Shown here one piece after another: positions 14,843 to 22,450 of a stretch of DNA of 64,000 nt; positions within the stretch are counted from its first letter, which is position 1; the number at the start of each line of letters is the position of its first letter. The DNA is from Hungateiclostridiaceae bacterium UBA1305 (GTDB taxonomy: Bacteria; Bacillota; Clostridia; Acetivibrionales; DTU013): positions 1-64,000 of the forward strand of contig DBTX01000021.1 of assembly GCA_002307275.1 (NCBI GenBank). The letters run 5' to 3'. The notes below the pieces were generated by a model. It had not been told where the DNA came from. It ran no database searches and worked only from the letters and a program-made list of their open reading frames with translations. Both the position numbers and the translations under genes were made by a program.

Positions 14843-17233
14843 TCATCTGTCAGTGCCGGCTTCGTAATCGTCAAGTGAAGAATAACTCAGGTCAAAAATG
14901 ATCGTATCGCCGGTATAGAACAGCGTACTGTCTTTAGGTCCGCCCTCAGCTGTCCACTGGTCTGGATTATAGTCAAAAACTTTAACTCCGTTCTTATATC
15001 CTTCTATTGTGAAATTAACCATTATGAGACCCTTTGTCAGTATAATGGATTGATCCACCTTGCCATTTGCAACAATAGGTAACCCCTTGCGAACGGCTTT
15101 TGTCGTCGGCATTAATGCAAAGCGTCCATTCCAGGTTGAATTTTTTGAATCCGTTATGGTTCGGACATCATAATTTAAAATAAGCTGGGATAGTCCTCCT
15201 GTATTGAAACAGTCATAGGTCATGGCGAAGTGATCTCTGCTGCTGCCATACTGTATCAGGTATTCGCTGTCAAGATCATAATAAAGGTCAACCTCATAAG
15301 CATTTCGTATGCTATCGCTCTTAAGATCCTTCATATAATAGAATCTCGGCTTTATTTGAACAGTGTCGGCATCGTCGTTCAAACCTCTGCTTGTCATACT
15401 GAAATAGAAAGCATAACCTATCCTGGTCAGTATATTTTTCGTCGGGTGGCTGTCGACTGGCATCGTACTCACCGGATAATATGCGCCTGTAGATATGCCG
15501 GATGCATAATCCGGATTCCAGAAAACACTTTCCCACTGCCTGTCTGTAATATCTGTGATTCTGAAGTTCTGCAGGCTGCATTCGATATATATTTGTTCTG
15601 TGGCTGTAATCATATTGCCTGCCCGGTCCCTGGCGTATACATGAAGGTACCAGCTGCCAATCCTGTTCTGTGAGGTATGCACCATAACTGCCGTATTAAC
15701 GGTAGCCGCCGCCCCCTCTGTTGTAGTACGGCCAAGGTTTGACATGCTGGATATATCTGCCGGGAATGTTGCGTCTTGTGACCATGAATATCTGCTTTCT
15801 GCAATACCGGAGAGGTTATCTCCCAACGTCAGATTAATCTTATTCCCTGCCTCGTATATAAACCAATGCTGTCCGGATTTGAAATCGTCCTGATTGGACC
15901 AGTTGAACGTGATTGTGGGATTAACTTTATCTATGTGGTACGATCCGGAAGACGAGGCATAATCTTCATCAGGTGCGGAAGTGTCGGCCGGGGTATCGGA
16001 ATCCCAGGAGCCTTGTGGAGGGGATCCAGAGGACCACGTTTTCGTTCCTGCGTTCCAGCCGCTCAATTTCGCGGCCAGTTTATTCACTCCCGTCCGGCTC
16101 AAAGTAACAGTAGTGTTGTTTGTGATATTTGCAGTTGCGGCCAACGGAGGTGTGCCGGAAACATTGATTTGTCCGATACCCCAATCCTGGCTATAACTCC
16201 AGTTCATGGATCTATGACTTGTGGAATAGCAGGAAGCTTTATGGGTATGCTCAGTTATTCCGCATATTAAATCCCCATCGGCGTTATAACAGCCTGAATG
16301 GTGCTTATGCTCTGATAAAGTGCAGGAAAGGTATTTATATGAATAATCCCTGCTGTTATATCCGCCAATTGTCGCTGTGGTATTCCCATCGACGTAAACC
16401 CGGACCTGAAGATCCGTATTCCTCCATGTGCAGCTGTCGGGTACAAATTTGATCATACCGGTAGGTATAACAACTTCAGGTTCTGGCGGTTCTTCCACCA
16501 TTTCCGGCACGACATTATAGTTATCCGGAGCAATCGGGACAATCAAATACCAAAGGTGCCCGGATACCATATGCCACATTCGGCCAACACCAAAGCCATT
16601 AGCCGTTGGCGGCTGCATAACGTGGACGTAATCAGCCCAGGTTAATGATGGATCAGGCGGGGTACGCCAATTTGTGCCTAAAACGTTATGGTAGAAAGCA
16701 AGGATACCATTTTCGATGTTATCCTGGTATCTCTGACCAATGCCAGGCGTATCAGAATCAAATGATTTATCGCGGCATAGGCTTATTGTCCGTGAGTTAT
16801 TCCAAGGATATAGAATCCAAATTCTCTGTTCAAATGTCTTACTTGCATCCCATGCATCCATTGGCGCGTAAAAATTCCAGAAAGTATCTGCTCCCATTGT
16901 CTCACCTAACACATCAGGGACGCCGCTGCTAAATGACGAAGCACTGCCATATACCATCGTATACCCTAAATCAGCGGCAACGTCACTATGATAGATTTTA
17001 CCCGTTATTCGATTATCCCAGCTTCCCCAATTGCCAACTGCTAAATTGCTATTTAAACTTTTTCTGCTTGGTCTATTTTTTTCTTCAAAATACTCGTAGC
17101 CCAAGGAACCATTTGCATCTAAAAGTGCATCTCCTACCGTAGCAGGCTTTTCTAATGCCGTATATGCGGGAATTTGTGGCATAGCAAAAAAGAGGAAACA
17201 TAAAAATAGAACGGTAATTATTTTTTTTATCAT
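14843..17233 (-). CDS. Large secreted protein at the end of the Tad-like locus, function unknown
   Basis: 796 residues with a signal peptide (IITVLFLCFLFFAMPQIPAYTA). It has no membrane anchor or sorting motif that I can see. Residues about 304-336 hold a Cys/His cluster (SCTLSEHKHHSGC, then ICGITEHTHKASCY) of the kind repeated in some Gram-positive surface proteins, suggesting zinc binding or a disulfide-stabilised loop. Around residues 445-555 is a segment resembling bacterial Ig-like surface repeats (DKVNPTITFNW, DNLSGIAESRYSW, VYARDRAGN). The N-terminal part (WGSWDNRITGKIYHSDVAADLGY) is not recognised. It is the last gene of the leftward Tad-like string, 17 bp after the SLH gene, so it may be the exported or wall-associated substrate. 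Confidence 0.8.
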   Translation of the reverse strand: MIKKIITVLFLCFLFFAMPQIPAYTALEKPATVGDALLDANGSLGYEYFEEKNRPSRKSLNSNLAVGNWGSWDNRITGKIYHSDVAADLGYTMVYGSASSFSSGVPDVLGETMGADTFWNFYAPMDAWDASKTFEQRIWILYPWNNSRTISLCRDKSFDSDTPGIGQRYQDNIENGILAFYHNVLGTNWRTPPDPSLTWADYVHVMQPPTANGFGVGRMWHMVSGHLWYLIVPIAPDNYNVVPEMVEEPPEPEVVIPTGMIKFVPDSCTWRNTDLQVRVYVDGNTTATIGGYNSRDYSYKYLSCTLSEHKHHSGCYNADGDLICGITEHTHKASCYSTSHRSMNWSYSQDWGIGQINVSGTPPLAATANITNNTTVTLSRTGVNKLAAKLSGWNAGTKTWSSGSPPQGSWDSDTPADTSAPDEDYASSSGSYHIDKVNPTITFNWSNQDDFKSGQHWFIYEAGNKINLTLGDNLSGIAESRYSWSQDATFPADISSMSNLGRTTTEGAAATVNTAVMVHTSQNRIGSWYLHVYARDRAGNMITATEQIYIECSLQNFRITDITDRQWESVFWNPDYASGISTGAYYPVSTMPVDSHPTKNILTRIGYAFYFSMTSRGLNDDADTVQIKPRFYYMKDLKSDSIRNAYEVDLYYDLDSEYLIQYGSSRDHFAMTYDCFNTGGLSQLILNYDVRTITDSKNSTWNGRFALMPTTKAVRKGLPIVANGKVDQSIILTKGLIMVNFTIEGYKNGVKVFDYNPDQWTAEGGPKDSTLFYTGDTIIFDLSYSSLDDYEAGTDR

Positions 17234-17250
17234 TACTTGTCCAACCCCTG

Positions 17251-18174
17251 TTATTTCTTATAAACTACTACACAAGTCGACCATCCTGCCCCTTGTACAT
17301 ACACCTTATATCCAGAAGTGTAAAAATACTTTTCTATCAACTCATAATCAATATCCTCTTTCAGTCTTGCATAATCCATTATTTGATTTACAAAATCACT
17401 GCTGAATTTACTTTTTAGTATCTTTTCTGCTTCCGATAATTGATCATCTATGGAATACCTGAAATGAACCATCATATACAAAACAGCATTTTCATTCATA
17501 ACTGCCGAAATAGTATGGACTTCTGGTATTGTAAACCCATTAACAACGTTGGATTTATTCGTATCTATTACCGTCCTCTTTGTCGGATCAATAAGGCAGA
17601 TAATCATTTTCGACGCTTCGGCTCTCGTCGCCTTGTCATCAGATCCAAAATCGCCATTAAGATAACCGTTTACAATGCCTTTGCTATAGACTTTTAAAAT
17701 GTACTCACGATCCTTGGAAGCAGAAAATTTATAGTAGTCTTTTATTAGGCTCATATACGCATCCAGATTTTCCGGAAATGTTTCCTTCATCCCCCTGGCT
17801 ATAATCCTTGCGATCTCGCCCCTGGTGATCTTCTTCGAATAATCGTTGAATTCTCCGTCTTTAATCAGTCCCAATTCCTTTGCCTTGCTGATATATGGGT
17901 CAGCCCAACTCTTGCCAGTGCCCTGCTGCGGATTATTCCCCAACGCAATAACCACAAACTTTATCAGTTGGTCCACCTGAAGGTTGTCCTTCGGGCCATA
18001 TTTTCCGTTGCCGTATCCTACACAGATACCTTTTTCTGACATTACATCAACGTATGGTTTGAACCAATCCGTACCCTTCACGTCATTGAAGATTATCGGT
18101 TGTCCAGCGGATACAGCAGCCCCCAACACGGTAAAAATAAAAACAATGATTAATAATACTACTGACTTTTTCAT
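17251..18174 (-). CDS. S-layer homology (SLH) domain protein
   Basis: 307 residues from the ATG at 18174 (GAAGGAGTGTGAACAT before it; the frame is open a further 42 codons upstream, which look spurious). A signal peptide (KKSVVLLIIVFIFTVLGAAVSAG) is followed by three SLH repeats over about residues 28-205: FNDVKGTDWFKPYVDVMSEKG with GNGKYGPKDNLQ, then WADPYISKAKELGLI with KKITRGEIARIIARGM, then YILKVYSKGIVNGY with FGSDDKATRAEASKMI. SLH domains bind pyruvylated secondary cell-wall polysaccharide. The C-terminal 100 residues are unrecognised. It may anchor the Tad-like apparatus, or its product, to the wall. Confidence 0.88.
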   Translation of the reverse strand: MKKSVVLLIIVFIFTVLGAAVSAGQPIIFNDVKGTDWFKPYVDVMSEKGICVGYGNGKYGPKDNLQVDQLIKFVVIALGNNPQQGTGKSWADPYISKAKELGLIKDGEFNDYSKKITRGEIARIIARGMKETFPENLDAYMSLIKDYYKFSASKDREYILKVYSKGIVNGYLNGDFGSDDKATRAEASKMIICLIDPTKRTVIDTNKSNVVNGFTIPEVHTISAVMNENAVLYMMVHFRYSIDDQLSEAEKILKSKFSSDFVNQIMDYARLKEDIDYELIEKYFYTSGYKVYVQGAGWSTCVVVYKK

Positions 18175-18226
18175 ATGTTCACACTCCTTCGAATTTTCCA
18201 ACCACTCGGAATAAAGAAAAAATAAA

Positions 18227-19279
18227 TCATGGCCTGCATACGGGACATGCCCTGTATCCTTCCGACGCAGCCTGCTTTTTCGAGTTATAGGTCCCCTCAA
18301 TTACGGTAATACGGCTGCAGCCTTCCTTGTGGAAGTACTTTACGCCATTATAGGTACTTCCGATTAAATTGTCTTTCACTGTCAGCTTCGTACCGCCAAA
18401 GCCAAAAGTATTATAAATTTTATCCGTTCCGGGTATGGTAAACCCCTGCAGGAACGATATGAAACAAACATCATCAATGGTATTGTTCCATGTATCCTCC
18501 TCAACCATGGGAATATTATAGATGTATCCCTGCCCATATACCTGTGATAAATAGTTCGCCCTGCTTGTATAGTATTCCAGCTGCATTTGAATCAGCTGGA
18601 TGATGGTCTGCCTCCGAATGCTGTCGAAGTTGACTGAAGATGTAAAAAGATTCACCGGGTATATTGCAGCAAGTCGTTCCCTCTTGTCCTGAGTCCAGGC
18701 AGCGGTTGAATGATCAAATACATATGCAGAGTCATCCAGCGTAAAATTGACAGTCAGATTACTGCCGTTATCATAATAGGAATAAGGAATTTTAGGCATC
18801 CATACTTCCCTTGTTTCGTATCCGGCTGCATCAGCATTGTAGACATTCTGCCATGTGTGTACATACAAGCCGTCATAACCGACTACCATCTGCACAGGCA
18901 GATACGCTTTCAAAGAATCCTGCCCTACTTTGTCTTCTTCTACACCAAAGTTGATGTATACCGTTTCCAAAAACCTGTCCGTCGCTGCCTGAAGATTCAA
19001 TTCAATATCCTTCGAACTCTTGTGCGCCCCCTCAAAATACTGATCCCCGGAACTCATAACAGAGCTTCTGCCAGAACTCAAGCCGGAACTTAAACCGGCA
19101 TTCGATCCAAAATTCTGTACCAGGGCTATTGTTGCATCCTCACTGGCATTATACATGACCTCATCATAAACCTGTTCCCAGCTCAAAGCCTCAATTTGCC
19201 GGTGCTGCTCTATATCGGCGGAGACAGAGAACGGAAGGAGCGCCAGTAAAAAGAGTAACGCTAAATCAGTAATCTTCAT
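18227..19279 (-). CDS. TadE-like exported protein with an Ada-like Cys/His C-terminal motif
   Basis: 350 residues with an N-terminal hydrophobic helix (LALLFLLALLPFSVSA). The middle region is not recognised in detail, but the layout (short N-terminal anchor, long extracytoplasmic part) and position suit TadE/TadG-like minor pilins. A Ser/Gly-rich stretch occupies about residues 62-77. The last 45 residues carry YFHKEGCSRI and then GYRACPVCRP, a Cys/His pattern like the metal-binding segment of Ada and of some secreted nucleases. The four Cys/His ligands suggest zinc binding outside the membrane. The start overlaps the preceding gene by 14 bp. Confidence 0.75.
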   Translation of the reverse strand: MKITDLALLFLLALLPFSVSADIEQHRQIEALSWEQVYDEVMYNASEDATIALVQNFGSNAGLSSGLSSGRSSVMSSGDQYFEGAHKSSKDIELNLQAATDRFLETVYINFGVEEDKVGQDSLKAYLPVQMVVGYDGLYVHTWQNVYNADAAGYETREVWMPKIPYSYYDNGSNLTVNFTLDDSAYVFDHSTAAWTQDKRERLAAIYPVNLFTSSVNFDSIRRQTIIQLIQMQLEYYTSRANYLSQVYGQGYIYNIPMVEEDTWNNTIDDVCFISFLQGFTIPGTDKIYNTFGFGGTKLTVKDNLIGSTYNGVKYFHKEGCSRITVIEGTYNSKKQAASEGYRACPVCRP

Positions 19280-19787
19280 TCGTCACCATTCCTCCGGCCT
19301 TTGAAAACAGGAGGGAATTCCCGGCCTCACCGCCTAAAGCCTGTATGAATACCATCGTCCCCGTTTTGGATTTATTGACAACTTCAACACTGATATTGTC
19401 GCCCTGGTGCATTCGATACTGGTGTGTCGGGTCTGCATCCATCTCCTCAATAATTGTATTGATCGGAAACATCTCCTCCACTACCGTAAAGGTATGCTCC
19501 GGGGTATATCCCGGATCGGTTGCCTGCAACGGGTAGTATACTTTTTCCGTATGCACGATCCGGATGTCGTAAACATTTTCCGTATTTGATAGCGTTTTTA
19601 CAAAATCCTCATACATATCATCGTCAATATACCCTTTATGCCTTATATCATTTGCAAATTCCTGTGTCTGCATGTTGACATACTTGAAAACCTGCTGGTC
19701 GATAATCCAGTAAGCACGGTACGCAGGCACTATCGTTAACAAGATAATTGCAACAATTGACGCGAATAAGGTTGAAAGAGGATTCAT
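19266..19787 (-). CDS. TadE-like minor pilin or pilus-assembly protein
   Basis: 173 residues with an N-terminal membrane helix (LFASIVAIILLTIVPAYRAYW) and an extracytoplasmic domain starting with QVFKYVNMQTQEFANDIRH. This resembles the short TadE-like proteins of Gram-positive Tad loci, though conservation is low. It overlaps the next gene and sits between the pilin-like gene and the Ada-motif gene. Probably a minor component of the appendage or a membrane adaptor. Confidence 0.65.
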   Translation of the reverse strand: MNPLSTLFASIVAIILLTIVPAYRAYWIIDQQVFKYVNMQTQEFANDIRHKGYIDDDMYEDFVKTLSNTENVYDIRIVHTEKVYYPLQATDPGYTPEHTFTVVEEMFPINTIIEEMDADPTHQYRMHQGDNISVEVVNKSKTGTMVFIQALGGEAGNSLLFSKAGGMVTNEDY

Positions 19788-19879
19788 ATGCAGCCTCCGT
19801 TGTACACTGTATCAATAGAGAAAACAATCATCCGGCATTAACCCAGCGCTAACTCATTTATGATTCATCACTATAAGCA

Positions 19880-19958
19880 CTGGCTATTATTTCAGTCAGC
19901 TATTACTGCAGTCAGTTGTTACTGCTGTCAGTGTTATTACAATCAGCTGTTACTGCTG
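19880..19958. repeat. Degenerate tandem repeat spanning the pilin-like gene stop codon
   Basis: On the minus strand, units of about 31 bp begin CAGCAGTAACAGCTGA and CAGCAGTAACAACTGA, followed by a decayed third (CTGCAGTAATAGCTGA, CTGAAATAATAG). The first unit contains the last two Gln codons and the TAA stop of the pilin-like gene. Confidence 0.7.
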
Positions 19959-20366
19959 AACAAAACTGATAGCTGTAACAATGCCGTTATCATTCGTTGT
20001 GAGCGTTGATTTAAAAGTTCCTACAGGGTTAATGTATTCACCACTGCCAGAATCGGTAATATCATATTTATTATCTGAATCGTAGTCCACTTTTGCTGCT
20101 ACCATAATAGTTCTTACACTAACATCCAATACGTCGGTCTCGCCATACATTCTCACTGCATTTACAACACTGCTGCCGGATACTTCGGTTCCGTTGTAGG
20201 CATCATATTTCTTGGAAGTGATCACCTGGCTGATTCCCTTGATATCGCTCTCAGAGTTTTTGGTAATGTCCGCACCCTGTCCAAACAGGGCAATCGCGAT
20301 GGCTATTGCCGCAACAGTAATCAGTACGGCGGCTCCGAGCTTGATGATTGTTGTAACATTGTTCAT
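19950..20366 (-). CDS. Pilin-like small membrane protein of the Tad-like locus
   Basis: 138 residues: a short charged-free N-terminus, a membrane helix (IIKLGAAVLITVAAIAIAIAL), then a polar domain with TDILDVSVRT-like strands, ending AISFVQQ. By size and position (directly after the TadB/C-type gene) it is the likely major subunit. It does not show the Gly/Ala-X4-Glu site of Flp prepilins and no prepilin peptidase is encoded in the window, so it may be used unprocessed. A TATCCCCCCA-rich region upstream gives the ribosome site (GGGGGGATAGGAA). The stop codon lies in a tandem repeat. Confidence 0.65.
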   Translation of the reverse strand: MNNVTTIIKLGAAVLITVAAIAIAIALFGQGADITKNSESDIKGISQVITSKKYDAYNGTEVSGSSVVNAVRMYGETDVLDVSVRTIMVAAKVDYDSDNKYDITDSGSGEYINPVGTFKSTLTTNDNGIVTAISFVQQ

Positions 20367-20396
20367 TTCCTATCCCCCCATAAATTAATGAATTTA

Positions 20397-22448
20397 TCAC
20401 ATTAACTGCTTCTGTATAGACGAAAAAGCAGTAAATGACGAAAAAATAATCGGCAGTGCCATATATAGAAGCAGAACGGCATAAACCGGAATAAAACCAA
20501 TCAACTGGCCAAACTCAATTTTCTTGTTAATCTGCTGCTTATTGGATTCCTTTCTGCTTTCCTTGTAAAACTCCCTTTCCAGTTCCAGAGCATCAAATGC
20601 CGCAATCAGGCTGATATCCTCATTTGCCATCTGCAAATTATCAATAATTTTGACAAACGGTTTAAATTTTACGTCTTCTTTCAGCCTTTCGAGAGCCAGG
20701 TTCTGATTCTGGAAATTGGTCAGGCACAGTTCTATCGGTGCCCTGAATATATTGGCAAATTCCTTCATCCATTCCAGTACGACCTTAACATCCACATTGT
20801 CGTGATGCATCAGAAGAATGATGATCGTATGGAATTGAAATACCTCATCCTCCATATCAACCTTTCTGAGCGACGCCTGAAAGGTAAGCAATATCATCGG
20901 GAACCAGGATGCAGCACCCGCAATGATCAAGGATAGCAAGACCTCCCATAACCGGATAGTTTCTTTTTTACTGTCAATGATTTTTAAGCAGATTCTTTGT
21001 GCTGTCAGCTCCTGATCTTCTCCCTCATAGCTCATGGAAACAAGTTCCGCTTTGGCAGCAGCCAGTATATCCTCTGCCTTTGAGAGTCCCATGCTTCCGA
21101 TTTCTCCAATGATGGAAGCATCCAGTTCCCTGATTTTCTTATCATTTAGAAGTTCTTCCTCATCCAACCTGCCCATCATCCGGAAAAAGTTGGCATTATC
21201 GATTCCATAGGCAGTGTCCGCCATAATTTTTTCAACATTCGTACGATGCCCGGAGGAGAACACAGCAAGCATGATGATAAAGACAGAAATAGCGTATATC
21301 AGTCGCCGCAGGTACAGACCCTCGACCGTCATGGCAGATCCTGCATCATCTTCCAGAAAGGATTTCAATTTGCGATACTTTACGGTATTCTGCCTTGGAG
21401 TAAAAATGTTCACAAAAAACCGTATGAAGCCTATTCTGTTGAGGTAATAATCCCAGGTCTTTTTATAACATACTTTCACTTTTTGTTCCGTCTTTTGGAT
21501 CTGAACAATGAATACATAGCATACAATAATAATCAAAAAAATGGAGCATCTTAAATAAAACCCGGTTGCTGAATCATAAAATGACGATACAATTGGGAAG
21601 CCAGACCTCATCCATGATTCGATTACCGGCGGCAGCAGCAGCGGAAACAGCACAATGATGTTCAGGCCGCGCAGCCAATAAGCCAGTTGGTTCTTTTTAA
21701 TGATTTCTATCTGAATTTCTTCTGTAATATAGTTCAGATTTTTGATATACAGAGAAATGCCCTCAATCTTTTTATCTCCAAAATCCTGTACCAGGTAAGA
21801 GAAGCCGGCAAATATCTTCAGGAATTTATTTGAACATGTCTCGTAATACTCCTTCAGCATATACTCCGGGTTTGCCCCCGTCAGAATATTGTAAATCCTC
21901 GTGCCCTGATTCAACATTTCACCTGCTGTACGTAAATTAGCCTGCTTAATGGCCTCGCCCACCATGGCCGTAGCATGGTAGAAATGCTTGACATCACCTA
22001 CATAGTCAACCATGGCCGCCAGCAACCTTGTATCGGAATTGCCTGCAAAGCTTTGTATGATCATACTGTTGAGGTAAATGCAGCAAATGCCGAATAACAG
22101 CATTGTCCAGAGGTCCGCTTGATACAGCCGGACAAGCACGAAGAACGTGACAATTGATGTCAGGATAGAGCCGAATCCAAGCAACACGGATTTTGTATCC
22201 AGATTGGTTATCGAAGAATTACCGCCAGGAGAAAGCTGCGACCTTACCCACCTCAAATAACTGCCTATGACCGGTTTTTCATAAAGGGATTCACATCCGG
22301 ATCCTGTCCAAGTCTTCCTGCTTAAGCCTCTGGTATTGATCCTTATATAATTACGGTTGGCGTTTTCAAGCCTGTTTGCTATAAATAAAGCTGCCAATGC
22401 GATAGCAATCACAAGCCCGCCGGCAGAAAACAGTAATATTTTCGACAC
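20397..22448 (-). CDS. TadB/TadC-like (type II secretion F) integral membrane protein
   Basis: About 683 residues from the GTG at 22448 (GGGAGG nine bases before it; the frame is open four codons more). There is an N-terminal helix (ILLFSAGGLVIAIALAAL), helices near residues 90-145, near 265-320, about 390-410, about 505-530 and about 655-683. The C-terminal part (ASLRKVDMEDEVFQFHTIIILL, VDVKVVLEWM, then LIGFIPVYAVLLLYMALPIIF) fits a T2SSF domain, and the N-terminal half may be a second, divergent one, as if TadB and TadC were fused. It should be the inner-membrane platform acted on by the TadA-like ATPases. It starts three bases past the preceding stop codon. Confidence 0.75.
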   Translation of the reverse strand: MSKILLFSAGGLVIAIALAALFIANRLENANRNYIRINTRGLSRKTWTGSGCESLYEKPVIGSYLRWVRSQLSPGGNSSITNLDTKSVLLGFGSILTSIVTFFVLVRLYQADLWTMLLFGICCIYLNSMIIQSFAGNSDTRLLAAMVDYVGDVKHFYHATAMVGEAIKQANLRTAGEMLNQGTRIYNILTGANPEYMLKEYYETCSNKFLKIFAGFSYLVQDFGDKKIEGISLYIKNLNYITEEIQIEIIKKNQLAYWLRGLNIIVLFPLLLPPVIESWMRSGFPIVSSFYDSATGFYLRCSIFLIIIVCYVFIVQIQKTEQKVKVCYKKTWDYYLNRIGFIRFFVNIFTPRQNTVKYRKLKSFLEDDAGSAMTVEGLYLRRLIYAISVFIIMLAVFSSGHRTNVEKIMADTAYGIDNANFFRMMGRLDEEELLNDKKIRELDASIIGEIGSMGLSKAEDILAAAKAELVSMSYEGEDQELTAQRICLKIIDSKKETIRLWEVLLSLIIAGAASWFPMILLTFQASLRKVDMEDEVFQFHTIIILLMHHDNVDVKVVLEWMKEFANIFRAPIELCLTNFQNQNLALERLKEDVKFKPFVKIIDNLQMANEDISLIAAFDALELEREFYKESRKESNKQQINKKIEFGQLIGFIPVYAVLLLYMALPIIFSSFTAFSSIQKQLM

Positions 22449-22450
22449 CG

